Shown here in pieces: positions 7,343 through 15,463 of a stretch of 36,608 nucleotides of DNA. Source of the stretch: Pseudonocardia hydrocarbonoxydans (GTDB lineage Bacteria > Actinomycetota > Actinomycetes > Mycobacteriales > Pseudonocardiaceae); NCBI RefSeq assembly GCF_006539565.1, contig NZ_BJNG01000049.1, positions 1-36,608 of the forward strand, in the 5' to 3' direction. The stretch's first letter is position 1. Each line of letters opens with the position of its first letter. A program made the translations under genes and the position numbers. The notes below the pieces were generated by a model. The model was not told the origin of the DNA. It saw only the letters and a program-made list of their open reading frames with translations, and did no database searches.

Positions 7343-8835
7343 GCCGCGGCGTCGTCGCGGCCCGGTCGTGGTCGACGGCACTGGCCGTGGCGCTGTGCGT
7401 CCTCGTCGGTGTCCCGCTTGTCGTCTGGCTCAACCCGGATCAGCAGGTGCGCATCGCCGGGCAGTCGATCGGGGTCGGCGCACGGGATCCGCAGCTCACA
7501 CCGGTCGGCCCGGCGCAGCTGGTACAGATCGGCAACACCGAGCTCGACCTGACGGGTATGCAGGTCTACGGCCCGCTGCGACCGCGGCTGTCGCTGGGAC
7601 CCGTGCAGCGCAACGCCGCCGCGATGCAGGTGTTCGACCCCGCCCGGACCGCGGACGTCGTCTCCGGCGCGTCGCGCACCCTCGTCGACGCGTTGGCCCG
7701 GTGGTACCTCTGGGGCGCACTGGGGGCGGTGGTGGTCGCGCTCGCGGTGAGCGCACTCACCGGATGCCTCCGGATGCTCGCCGTGCTGCGCCGGGAGGGT
7801 CGCCGGGGGAACGACGCGGTACCCGTCGCCGACCTCTGGCACGCGTGCTCCGCCTCGGTCCGCCGGACGACGGTGATCGCCGTGGCCGCCTCGGTCCTCG
7901 CCTGGGGGGCCTGCGGCGCGCTCGCCTACGCCGGGACGGTGCGCGGGCTGTCCGGCGTCGCCTCGCTCGCCGACCTCACCGGCGCCACCCGGGTAACCCC
8001 GTCCCCGGTGGGCCCGGTCGTAACGGGGTACTCGGGTGCGGTCATCGGTGACTCGCGGGTCGCGCGGCTCGGTGGACCGCCGGTCGCGGACGCCACCGCC
8101 GAGGACCTCGGCTGCCGTCGCAGCGCGGACTCCCTCGCCGCGGAGCTGACCGGGCTGCTCCCCGCGCCGGTGCTGAACCTCGCCTGTGCCGGGGCGAGCA
8201 TCGACCGGGGTCTGCGCGGCGCCCAGCAGCTCCCCGGTGCCGTGGCACCACCACAGGTCGGCCGGCTCAAGCAGGTGCAGGGGCTCGACTTCGTCGTCGT
8301 CGCCATCGGGCCCAACGACCTGCACTGGTCGGACTTCCTTCTGTACTGCTACGGCCTCGCCACCTGCGACGACCGGTTGACCAGTGGCGAGTTCGACTAC
8401 CGGCTGGCCGCGTTCGACCAGGACTACGCCGCGTTGCTGCAGGACCTCAACGACCTGCCGGGTGCACCCCAGGTCATCGTCATGACGTCCTACGACGCCT
8501 TCGCGCCCGGGGCGGACGCGGAGTGCCCCGACGCGCGGGGGCCCGACGGCGTCCCCGGGCTCGACCCACCGAAGATCGCGCTGCTGGCCCAGCGCAACGC
8601 GCAGCTCAACGCGGTCCTGGAGGCGGGTGCGCAGCAGTACGGGTTCACGGTCGCGCGACCGCGGATCACCTCGCTGTGCGGCCCGGGAACCGACGGGCTG
8701 GGGCGTGACCTGCAGGGTCTGGCCGACCCCGATCCGTTCCACCCGACCGGGATCGGTTCGCTGCGGCTGGCCGCGACGGTCGCACGGCTGGTCGACCGGG
8801 TGCCCGCCGCGCGGCTGGTCGAGGCCGGATCCTGA
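7339..8835 (+). CDS. Membrane-anchored SGNH/GDSL-type hydrolase
   Basis: A 498-aa protein. It has a membrane helix near residues 12-30, an extracytoplasmic segment, two more helices at about 117-140 and 178-200, then an extracytoplasmic SGNH domain from about residue 232. Catalytic blocks are visible: the nucleophile Ser in VIGDSRV, Asn in AIGPNDLHW and the Asp-x-x-His block in DPDPFHPTG. Such enzymes are esterases or lipases acting on lipid or cell-wall substrates; the true substrate is unknown. Several Cys pairs in the catalytic domain suit an extracytoplasmic protein. It is translationally coupled to the preceding lipoprotein gene. Confidence 0.85.
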   Translation: MSRGVVAARSWSTALAVALCVLVGVPLVVWLNPDQQVRIAGQSIGVGARDPQLTPVGPAQLVQIGNTELDLTGMQVYGPLRPRLSLGPVQRNAAAMQVFDPARTADVVSGASRTLVDALARWYLWGALGAVVVALAVSALTGCLRMLAVLRREGRRGNDAVPVADLWHACSASVRRTTVIAVAASVLAWGACGALAYAGTVRGLSGVASLADLTGATRVTPSPVGPVVTGYSGAVIGDSRVARLGGPPVADATAEDLGCRRSADSLAAELTGLLPAPVLNLACAGASIDRGLRGAQQLPGAVAPPQVGRLKQVQGLDFVVVAIGPNDLHWSDFLLYCYGLATCDDRLTSGEFDYRLAAFDQDYAALLQDLNDLPGAPQVIVMTSYDAFAPGADAECPDARGPDGVPGLDPPKIALLAQRNAQLNAVLEAGAQQYGFTVARPRITSLCGPGTDGLGRDLQGLADPDPFHPTGIGSLRLAATVARLVDRVPAARLVEAGS

Positions 8836-8957
8836 GAGCGACCGGCGGCCGCGGTCTCAAACTGACGATCTGCTTGCGGAAGCGCCCCCCGAACGGCCGC
8901 GACGGCCGCGGTGGGCGCGTCGTGCGCCACTATCGGTGAAGACGAAAGGAGCGTTGG

Positions 8958-9176
8958 ATGCCTGTCCATCTCGAGAGACACGGCGGTGTCGACCGCGTCG
9001 CCGGTCTGCTCGGTGCGGAGTTCGCCGGCGTCCTTCCCCCGACCGTCGTCCGGCACGAGGTCGGAGTGGCCCAGCGGGAGCTGAGCGGTCAGGTGCCGGC
9101 GGGCGCGTTCGAGGAGCTGATGCACCGGTTGGCCGCGCAGCGGCTGCGTCAGCGGTGCGGCGGCGGGCCGCTGTGA
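8958..9176 (+). CDS. Small helical protein, three-helix-bundle (DUF3562-like) family
   Basis: A 72-aa protein with a good Shine-Dalgarno (AAAGGAG, about 8 nt before ATG). It consists of three predicted helices: VDRVAGLLGAEFA, PTVVRHEVGVAQRELSG and FEELMHRLAAQRLRQ. This layout is seen in short actinobacterial proteins annotated as three-helix bundle dimerisation domains, which are of unknown function. It lies 47 bp before the OmpR-type regulator gene and may be co-transcribed with it. Confidence 0.6.
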   Translation: MPVHLERHGGVDRVAGLLGAEFAGVLPPTVVRHEVGVAQRELSGQVPAGAFEELMHRLAAQRLRQRCGGGPL

Positions 9177-9223
9177 GCGTCGGGCCCGGGCGGATCGAGG
9201 GCCCACCGGGGAGGATGGGCACG

Positions 9224-9910
9224 ATGGACGCGCGGTTGCTGATGGTCGAGGACGACGAGCGCATCCGTCAGGCGCTGGGCCTGGCCCTGGCCGACGAGGG
9301 CTGCGAGGTCGTGGAGGCGGGGTCGGGGGAGGAGGCCTTGCGGCTGATCGGAACGACGGACGTCGACGTCGTGCTGCTCGACCTCATGCTGCCCGGTGTC
9401 GACGGCCTGGAGGTCTGCCGGCTGCTGCGGTCCCGCGGCGACCTGCCGATCATCATCGTGTCGGCGCGGACCGACACCGCTGACGTGATCGCCGGCCTGG
9501 AGGCCGGAGCCGACGACTACGTCACCAAGCCGCTGGTGGCCAGCGAGCTGGCCGCCCGCATCCGCTCGCTGCTGCGTCGGCGCCAGCCCGGTCCGGAGGG
9601 ACCGCGGACGCTCCGCGTCGGCGACGTCGCGATCTCGCCGGAGGAGGAGATCGCCCGGCGGTGTGGTGTGGAGGTGCACCTGACGCGCACCGAGTTCGGC
9701 CTCCTGCTCGAGCTCGCCGAGGCGGGGGGCCGGGTCGTGACCCGGGAGGAGCTGTTGCGGCGGGTGTGGGGCTACGACTACTTCGGCGACACCCGGCTGC
9801 TCGACGTGCACATCCGACGGCTGCGCCGCAAGATCGAGCGCGACCCCGACGCCCCCACCTGCGTGTTGACCGTCCGCGGCCGGGGGTACAAGTCGGGCCC
9901 GGCCGGGTGA
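9224..9910 (+). CDS. OmpR/PhoB-family response regulator
   Basis: A 228-aa regulator with a receiver domain (acidic pocket VEDDE, phospho-acceptor Asp53 in VVLLDLMLPG, Lys in YVTKPL) and a winged-helix DNA-binding domain (LTRTEFGLLLELAE to DVHIRRLRRKIE and VRGRGYK). The ATG at 9224 lies about 9 nt after GGGGAGG; an earlier ATG at 9215 is too close to that site. It overlaps the kinase gene by GTGA, so the two are made together. Nearby 11-bp-spaced CTGACG/CGTCAG repeats are candidate targets. Confidence 0.95.
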   Translation: MDARLLMVEDDERIRQALGLALADEGCEVVEAGSGEEALRLIGTTDVDVVLLDLMLPGVDGLEVCRLLRSRGDLPIIIVSARTDTADVIAGLEAGADDYVTKPLVASELAARIRSLLRRRQPGPEGPRTLRVGDVAISPEEEIARRCGVEVHLTRTEFGLLLELAEAGGRVVTREELLRRVWGYDYFGDTRLLDVHIRRLRRKIERDPDAPTCVLTVRGRGYKSGPAG

Positions 9911-11271
9911 CGCGCCTGCCGGTGCACCTGTCGCTGCGGTGGCGGGTGGCCCTCGCGTTCGGGCTCGGGGCCCTGCTGTTCACCGGGGTGTTCGCGACCG
10001 TCACCTGGAACCTCGCGTCGGACTACATGCTGCGCCAGCGCGAGACCAGCGCGTCCCTGCAGGCCGAGCTCAACGTCCGCCTGGTGGACGCATCGCTGCG
10101 ATCCGGATCCGAGGGTCTCGACGACCTGCTGACCGGGTTGAGCACCGACTCGGAGTCGACGGTGCTGCTGCGACGCCCGGAGGGATGGATCACCAGCGGG
10201 CGCCAGGTGGACCCCGAGCAGCTGCCTGCCGCCCTGCGCGAGCTGGCCCGGCAGGGGATCCCGGCCCGGCAGCGGCTGATGGTGGACCGGGTCCCGGTGC
10301 TCGCCGTCACCCATCCCGTCGCCTCGGCCGGCACCGCGTACGTCGAGCTGTTCCCGCTCTCGCAGCTCGACCGCACGTTCCGGTTCCTCAGCACGGTGCT
10401 GGCCGCGGGCGTGGCCCTGAGCGCGCTGCTGGGGGTCACGCTCGGGGCCTGGGCGAGCCGGCGGGCGCTGCGGCCGCTGACCGAGCTGACCGCCGCGGCG
10501 TCGCGGGTCGCCGGTGGCGACGTGCGTGCCCGGCTACCCGAGCAGGGCGATCCCGACCTCGCCCCGCTCGCCGTCACGTTCAACCGGACCGCCGAGGCAC
10601 TGGAGAACCGGGTGCGCCGCGACGCCCGCTTCGCCGCCGACGTCAGCCACGAGCTGCGTTCCCCGTTGACCACGATGGCCAACGCGGCGGAGGTGCTCGT
10701 GCGCCGCCGTGCCGAGATCTCCGGCGTCGCGGGCCGGGCACTGGACCTGCTGCTCGGGGAGACCGGGCGGTTCCAGCGCATGGTCGTGGACCTGCTGGAG
10801 ATCTCGAGTGACCGGGACGACGGTCCCAGCGAGTCGGTCGATCTCGTCGATCTCGTCGATCATGTCGTCGGGGTTCGTCCGACCGCCCGGCCCATCGTCG
10901 AGTCCGCCGAGCCCGCACCGGTCGTGCAGGGGGACCGGCGGCGCCTGGACCGGGTGGTGGCCAACCTGCTCGACAACGCCGACCGCTACGGGGGCGGACC
11001 GGTGCGCGTGGCTGTGCTGCGCCACGGCGGGCAGGCCCGCGTCGAGGTGGACGACGCCGGGCCGGGGGTGGCCGAGCAGTACCGCGAGGTGGTGTTCGAG
11101 CGGTTCGCCCGCGGTGCGGAGGCGGGCCGGCGGGGTGGTGACGGGGGCAGTGGCCTGGGGCTGGCGCTGGTCGCCCAGCACGTGCGGTACCACGGCGGCG
11201 CGGTGTGGGTCGAGGACCGGCCCGGTGGGGGAGCCCGCTTCGTCGTCGAGCTGCCGGAGGCACCGCGATGA
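9907..11271 (+). CDS. Sensor histidine kinase (EnvZ/CseC-like)
   Basis: A 454-aa inner-membrane kinase. TM1 is at about 13-33, an extracytoplasmic sensor domain at 34-165 and TM2 at 166-190. HAMP follows (RALRPLTELTAAASRVAGG), then HisKA with phospho-acceptor His248 in FAADVSHELRSPL, and HATPase_c (N-box NLLDNADRYG, G1 DDAGPGV, G2 GSGLGLALV). The GTG start overlaps the regulator stop by 4 nt, and the stop overlaps the next lipoprotein gene as ATGA, giving a tight three-gene operon. The signal is unknown; the layout recalls cell-envelope stress kinases. Confidence 0.95.
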   Translation: MTRLPVHLSLRWRVALAFGLGALLFTGVFATVTWNLASDYMLRQRETSASLQAELNVRLVDASLRSGSEGLDDLLTGLSTDSESTVLLRRPEGWITSGRQVDPEQLPAALRELARQGIPARQRLMVDRVPVLAVTHPVASAGTAYVELFPLSQLDRTFRFLSTVLAAGVALSALLGVTLGAWASRRALRPLTELTAAASRVAGGDVRARLPEQGDPDLAPLAVTFNRTAEALENRVRRDARFAADVSHELRSPLTTMANAAEVLVRRRAEISGVAGRALDLLLGETGRFQRMVVDLLEISSDRDDGPSESVDLVDLVDHVVGVRPTARPIVESAEPAPVVQGDRRRLDRVVANLLDNADRYGGGPVRVAVLRHGGQARVEVDDAGPGVAEQYREVVFERFARGAEAGRRGGDGGSGLGLALVAQHVRYHGGAVWVEDRPGGGARFVVELPEAPR

Positions 11272-11531
11272 TCCGTTACCGGCTCGTACCGGCCGTGGTG
11301 TTGCTCCTCGTCGTCGGATCCGGATGCGGCGTCGGAGTCGACCCCGCGCCGCGGCCTCTGGAACCGATGACCACCGCCCCGCTCCAACCGGCACCGACCG
11401 TGGTCTCGCGGCCGGACGACGGGTCCGCGCCGTGTCTGCCGGGCGAGGGGCTGCCGACGCCGAGCCCGGATGCTCCGCCGTCGAGCCCGCCGCCGTCGAC
11501 CCCGCCGCTGACGGTGACCGAGCCGTGCTGA
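11268..11531 (+). CDS. Small Pro-rich lipoprotein in a two-component operon
   Basis: An 87-aa exported lipoprotein: MIRYR, a hydrophobic core, then the lipobox VGSGC with Cys20. The mature chain is almost entirely Pro/Ser/Thr/Ala-rich (runs such as PSSPPPSTPPLTVTEPC), so it is likely an extended tether with two further Cys residues that could pair. It starts inside the kinase stop codon (ATGA). Lipoproteins encoded next to sensor kinases often modulate them, as CseA does for CseC in Streptomyces, but no sequence relationship is claimed. Confidence 0.7.
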   Translation: MIRYRLVPAVVLLLVVGSGCGVGVDPAPRPLEPMTTAPLQPAPTVVSRPDDGSAPCLPGEGLPTPSPDAPPSSPPPSTPPLTVTEPC

Positions 11532-11553
11532 CGCACCGGTCGGTGGGTCCAAC

Positions 11554-11571
11554 CTGACGACGATCTGACGA
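11554..11571. promoter_or_regulatory. CTGACGA direct repeat pair at 11-bp spacing
   Basis: CTGACGA occurs at 11554-11560 and 11565-11571, spaced by one helical turn, as expected for a dimer of an OmpR-family regulator. It lies about 50 bp before a GTG at 11620 that opens a 46-codon stretch of typical codon bias. That stretch runs into the sulfite oxidase remnant at about 11757, so it may be the beginning of a truncated gene once controlled by the nearby regulator. Confidence 0.4.
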
Positions 11572-11759
11572 TCCGCGCCGCAGGCCGTTGTCGGCGCGCT
11601 CCGTCCCTAGGGTGACCGCGTGGATGCGGGTGATCAGCTCTCCCGGTTGCTCCGGACGACGGCCTACTGCGGGGCCGGCCAGACGATCGGGCCGATCGCC
11701 GCGGCGTGCGTCGACGATGCCGACCGCCCGGCGTGGGTCTGCCAGCGTCCCGACCTCCG

Positions 11760-12262
11760 TCACGGCGAGACCGTGAACGTGATGCTGTGCAGGCCGGTGG
11801 AGCCGTCGGGGCCCGGGTTGATGGGGCCGACGCGTTCTGCGGTCTGGGTGTGACCGGACCGGTCGGTCTCGCGGACGGTGACGGTGTGCAGCCCCGGCGC
11901 GAGGGTGCGCCGGGCCCGCCACATCCGCCAGGTGTCCACGTTGACCGGTGCGCCCAGCTCGGCGTCCTCCCACGGCCCGTCGTCGACGCTGATCTCGACG
12001 CGCTCGATGCCGATCGTCTGTGCCCAGGAGATGCCCGCGAAGGTCACCTCCCCTGCGGGGACCCGCTAGAACGGGCCGGGCGCATCGATGCGCGAGGACC
12101 TCTTGATCGTGACGCTGCCCTCGGGGTCGCCGTCCCAGCCGCGCTGCTCCCAGTAGGGGTCGACGTCGAAAGTGGTCAGGTTCCAGCTCGGTGACCCATT
12201 AGGTGGCGCTGACGTAGCCGTAGAGACCGGGGACGACGGTGCGCATCGGGAACCCGTGCGCG
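11760..12262 (-). pseudogene. Sulfite oxidase-family molybdoenzyme, C-terminal remnant with stops and frameshift
   Basis: On the minus strand the conserved end of a sulfite oxidase-type molybdopterin oxidoreductase can be pieced together. It reads HGFPMRTVVPGLYGYVSAT, a TAA stop at 12199-12201 where the family has Lys, WVTELE, a frameshift near 12180, LTTFDVDPYWEQRGW, a TAG stop at 12066-12068, and then the Mo-co dimerisation domain from EVTFAGISWAQ to the true stop at 11760. Two nonsense codons and one frameshift make it dead. The catalytic domain carrying the Mo-ligating Cys is missing; the upstream end abuts the DsbA remnant at about 12260. Confidence 0.85.
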
Positions 12263-12264
12263 GG

Positions 12265-12597
12265 CACAGCACGGAGTACTCCACCCGGTCCTCGGCCGCG
12301 TCCGGCTGCGCGGCCGAGGAGGGTGTCTTCCCGCAGTACCTGGAGCTGCTGTTCGCGAACCAGCCACCCGAGGGTGGCGACGGGCTGCCGGAGGAGACGC
12401 TCGTGGCGCTCGGTGAGCAGGCCGGGGCGGGGCCGGGGTTCGCCACGTGCGTGGCTGAGGACCGCTACGCGGCCTGGACGGCCGGCCTCACCGACGAGGC
12501 GTCCCGGGCCGGCGTCACCGCCACGCCCACCGTGCTGGCCGACGGACGCGAGATCGAGCGCACCGACGCCGCGCTGCGCGCGGCCGCCGGCGGCTGA
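12265..12597 (+). pseudogene. DsbA-family (thioredoxin_4) protein, C-terminal half only
   Basis: From about 12265 the frame reads like the second half of an actinobacterial DsbA-like oxidoreductase: YSTRSSAASGCAAEEG, FPQYLELLFANQPPEGG, the helical insert, then AGVTATPTVLADGREI with the cis-Pro loop (TPTV). The N-terminal thioredoxin half with the CxxC active site and the signal or membrane anchor is missing; sequence before 12265 belongs to the sulfite oxidase remnant on the other strand. A start at 12172 is possible only through that foreign sequence, so this is a truncated pseudogene. Confidence 0.75.
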
Positions 12598-13210
12598 TCC
12601 CGGCCACGTCCCGATCGCCAGGACGGCTCCGTGCGTCGCACGGCACGCGCGCCACCAGCGGACCCGAGGTGCCGGTACGTGGGCCGTCGCCAACTCCGGG
12701 CGCCGGGCAAGTCGCCTGCGGGGCGGTGAGCGTGTGTTCGTTCTACTGCATGCGGTCACTCCCGGATGATCGAACGGCCCGCGCGAGGATTCGCGACGAG
12801 GCGCTGCGGCGCTCGAAGCACTGCGGGTTGACGTCACGCGAACCTCCGAGGTCGGCACCGATGACGAGGCTGTGCCGACCCGCCTGCCGGACGGCCTCGC
12901 CGCCCACCTGCGCCCCGACTCGGCCGTCCCCGCATACCCCGGCCGGAGCCGACCTCGAGGTGCGCGCCGCGATCCTCCTGGTGCAGGAGCCGGACGCGAA
13001 TACGATCATCAGCGACCGGATTGCGTGGAGTTCGTTCTGAAGACGGTTCATCCAGGCTGAACCCCACGGGGACCGGGCAGCGAGATGTGCAGAAGGCTGC
13101 CTTCCGGCCTTGAGGGGCGGGAACGGGGGCGTTTCCGGGACGGACCTGATCGCCGCGTGGTTGCCGCGATGCAGGAGCTGACCACGCGGGCGGTTGTCGT
13201 CGAGGAGTGC
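12598..13210. other. 613-bp region without a recognisable gene
   Basis: No frame gives a recognisable protein. One plus-strand frame is open from about 12770 to 13060 with moderately biased codons (ALEALRVDVTRTSEVGTDDE), and a minus-strand frame is open over the same bases; neither has a convincing start or family match. The stretch lies between the pseudogenes and the integrative islet and probably contains the islet's left junction. I saw no copy of the tRNA-Val-derived core here. Confidence 0.5.
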
Positions 13211-15049
13211 TCAGTCGACCTGGACGCCGGCTGCTGCGGCGAGGGTGGCGAGGTCGTGGTCGAGGCCGGCGGGGGCGATCTGTAGGTGCCACTGGCCGTC
13301 GCTGCGCTGCAGCGCGCCGAGCTGGAGCAGGCCGGTGGGGCCGGTCGCGGGCAGGGAGAGGTGGCCGAGGGGTTGGCCGGTGTCGAGGTCGGTCAGGTGC
13401 GCCGAGCCGGGGTCGGTGAGGTCGGCGGGGAGTTGGGCGACGAGGAGGACCTCGGTGATGTCGGCGGGGATCTCCCGCGGGTGGAGGTGCAGGGTGGTGG
13501 CGGCGCCGGTCTCGTCGGCGGCGAGGGTGATCGCGCCGCTGTCGTGGTCGGGTTGGCCGTAGAAGACCATGTCGGCGTCGGTACGGACCTCGCCGGCGTG
13601 GGTGAGCAGGAACGCGACGGGGTCGGCCTCGGTGTCGTCGTCGGTGCGCAGCACGAGCCGCAGGTGGGCCGCGGTGAGGGCGATGTGGTCGTCGGGGCGA
13701 AGTGGTGGTCCGTCGTGGTCGGGCGTGGGTGGTGGTGTGGTCGCCGGCTCGGGCGCGGTGGGCGGTGGTGTCGGCGAGGGGATGGGCGGTGCGGGTGCGG
13801 CGGCGGTGGTGGCGCCGCTGGCGCGCCATTCGAGGGCCTCGACGGTCTCGGTGTACTCGAGCAGGTGGCTGCCGGCGGCGCGGGTGAGGAGCCGGCGGAC
13901 CTCGGCGGGGGTGGTGCGGAAGAACTCGCGGTGCTGGTTGACCTTGTTGAGGCGGCGGTCGGCGAGGTCGGCGTGCAGGCGGCCTTCGAGGCCGACGGCG
14001 TCGTCGCTGAAGACGAGGGCGTGGACGTCGAAGCGGAACGGGACGGAGGCGTCGCCCAGTTCGCGGACGCGGTCCATGGGTTCGAGGCGGCGGGTCATGC
14101 CGACCTTGACGACGTGGTCGCCGAAGGAGCCGATGTTGCTGATGACGTAGACGTACCCGGCTCGGGTGTTCGCGGCGCGGGCCTCGACGGCGGCGATGTC
14201 GGTGCCGAGGCGTTCGAGCTGGCCGCGGAGCTCGGTGAGGGCGGCGGGGTCGGGGGAGGGCAGGGCGAGCATGCGGTCGTAGGCGGTGCGGTAGTGGGCC
14301 TGTTCCTTGAGCAGCTTCTCGCGGGCGCGTTCGTACTCGCGGCGGGCGCGCTCCTCCTCGCGGGCGGCCTCCTTCTCGGCGCGGATGCGTTCGCGTTCGG
14401 CCTCGACCATGGCGAGGTGGTCGGCGGTCAGCTCGATCTCCATGGTCCGCAGCGCGTGGTACCTGCGGCTGACGGCGATGGACATGGTGGCGCCGAGCTT
14501 GGCGATGGTGCGCTGGGTCCTGTCCAGGCGCTGGCAGACGCTGGCGAGGGTGTGCGGGCGGACGGTGCGCACGCAGTTGTCGGCCTCGGCGTTGTAGGCG
14601 CGCAGCATGAGGGTGGAGAAGTCCTTGACCATCTTCGCGCCCTGCTGGCGTGATCCGTTGACCTGCCAGTCGACGCTGCCGGTGACCGCGCGCCGGGCGG
14701 TGACCTCGGCCTTGATGTCGGCGCGCAGCCGCTGGAGGCGGTCCTTGTAGGCGACGGAGTTCTCCAGCGGGTGGGTGAACTCGTAGACCCCGGCGGACTG
14801 GAGCAGTTCCTGGTCACGGGTCTCGATCAGCAGCGACCGCAGCTGCCCCAGCTCGAGCTCGGCGGCGGTGACGCGGCGGCGGGCGGCGTGTTCCTCGGCG
14901 AGGACCTGGGCGAGCTGCTGCTCGGCGGCCTGGCGGCGGGCGGCGCGCTCGACGTGGTCGAGGGCGCCCAGCTCGGCCAGCATCGTGTGGGCTCGGGCGA
15001 GCTCGACCTCCAGGTCCGCAGCGCGTCGCCGTCCCCCGAAGATCGCCAT
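13211..15049 (-). CDS. DUF4041 / T5orf172 GIY-YIG nuclease / TerD fusion protein (putative anti-phage nuclease)
   Basis: A 612-aa multidomain protein, the only cargo of the islet. Residues 1-75 form a coiled coil. Residues 75-205 match DUF4041, with a YEFTHPLENSVAYKDRL-type core. Residues 205-290 are a charged coiled coil. Residues 298-395 form a T5orf172 (Mug113) GIY-YIG nuclease: GYVYVISN, VKVGMTRR, the conserved Arg near DRVREL and Glu in GLEGRLHADL, ending REFF. A Pro/Thr linker (about 410-450) leads to a TerD domain at about 454-612 (DPVAFLLT, VRTDADMVFYGQP, IPADITEVLL, LGALQRSDGQWHL). DUF4041 plus GIY-YIG is the architecture of the recently described phage-DNA-cleaving protein SNIPE. 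No membrane helix is visible here, and the TerD tail is unusual. Confidence 0.85.
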   Translation of the reverse strand: MAIFGGRRRAADLEVELARAHTMLAELGALDHVERAARRQAAEQQLAQVLAEEHAARRRVTAAELELGQLRSLLIETRDQELLQSAGVYEFTHPLENSVAYKDRLQRLRADIKAEVTARRAVTGSVDWQVNGSRQQGAKMVKDFSTLMLRAYNAEADNCVRTVRPHTLASVCQRLDRTQRTIAKLGATMSIAVSRRYHALRTMEIELTADHLAMVEAERERIRAEKEAAREEERARREYERAREKLLKEQAHYRTAYDRMLALPSPDPAALTELRGQLERLGTDIAAVEARAANTRAGYVYVISNIGSFGDHVVKVGMTRRLEPMDRVRELGDASVPFRFDVHALVFSDDAVGLEGRLHADLADRRLNKVNQHREFFRTTPAEVRRLLTRAAGSHLLEYTETVEALEWRASGATTAAAPAPPIPSPTPPPTAPEPATTPPPTPDHDGPPLRPDDHIALTAAHLRLVLRTDDDTEADPVAFLLTHAGEVRTDADMVFYGQPDHDSGAITLAADETGAATTLHLHPREIPADITEVLLVAQLPADLTDPGSAHLTDLDTGQPLGHLSLPATGPTGLLQLGALQRSDGQWHLQIAPAGLDHDLATLAAAAGVQVD

Positions 15050-15198
15050 ACCGTCCGTCCCCCTCGTGCGACGGAACGTGACCGTCTGCCGATCATCGCG
15101 CCGACTGCTCGCTGCGTTTCATTCGTTGTGCCGGATCTGTCGGTGCAGTGCGTGTGGTCGTACGTGGTGGATCCGTGGTCAGTGCGTGTCGCGTGACC

Positions 15199-15216
15199 GA
15201 CCACGTGGTCGACCAC
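15199..15216. promoter_or_regulatory. Overlapping perfect palindromes upstream of the excisionase gene
   Basis: GACCACGTGGTC (15199-15210) and GTGGTCGACCAC (15205-15216) are two perfect 12-bp palindromes sharing six bases, 38 bp before the excisionase start and between the divergent cargo and excisionase genes. A direct repeat CAGTGCGTGT at 15146-15155 and 15180-15189 lies just upstream. Together these look like a control region for the islet, for a repressor or for Xis itself. This is inferred from symmetry only. Confidence 0.4.
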
Positions 15217-15253
15217 CCGGCCCGGCAGCGTCACGAAGGGCGAAGGAGGCGAC

Positions 15254-15463
15254 GTGGAGGCGGTGCTGGCGGACGGACGACAGCTCTACCGGGTGCCCGA
15301 GGCGATGCGGCTGCTGTCGTTGAGCCGTTCGGTGATCTACGAGCTGATCCGCTCGGGCCGGCTGCGGTCGGTGACACAGGGCCGCACCCGGTTGATCCCG
15401 GCCGCCGCGATCGCCGAGTACGTCGAGCTGCTGGTGCGCGAGGCCGCTGACGGCGCGGCGTAG
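15254..15463 (+). CDS. xis: Excisionase-type helix-turn-helix protein (Xis)
   Basis: A 69-aa MerR-like winged-helix protein of the excisionase family: YRVPEAMRLLSLSRSVIYEL, then IRSGRLRSVTQGRTRLIPAAAI. This is the usual beta-hairpin and recognition helix that binds next to attachment sites and steers the integrase towards excision. The GTG start has GAAGGAGG at 15242-15249. It lies directly before the integrase gene, the standard order in actinobacterial integrative elements. Confidence 0.88.
   Translation: MEAVLADGRQLYRVPEAMRLLSLSRSVIYELIRSGRLRSVTQGRTRLIPAAAIAEYVELLVREAADGAA

Noticed and set aside
12743..13051. Possible 102-aa minus-strand gene before the islet
   Set aside because: The competing plus-strand frame is equally open; there is no family resemblance and no clear ribosome binding site.
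13286..14653. Long plus-strand open frame (455 codons) opposite the DUF4041/TerD gene
   Set aside because: Its translation is a repetitive Gly/Val/Glu/Ala mirror of the strongly biased minus-strand gene; it has no domain and no ribosome binding site.
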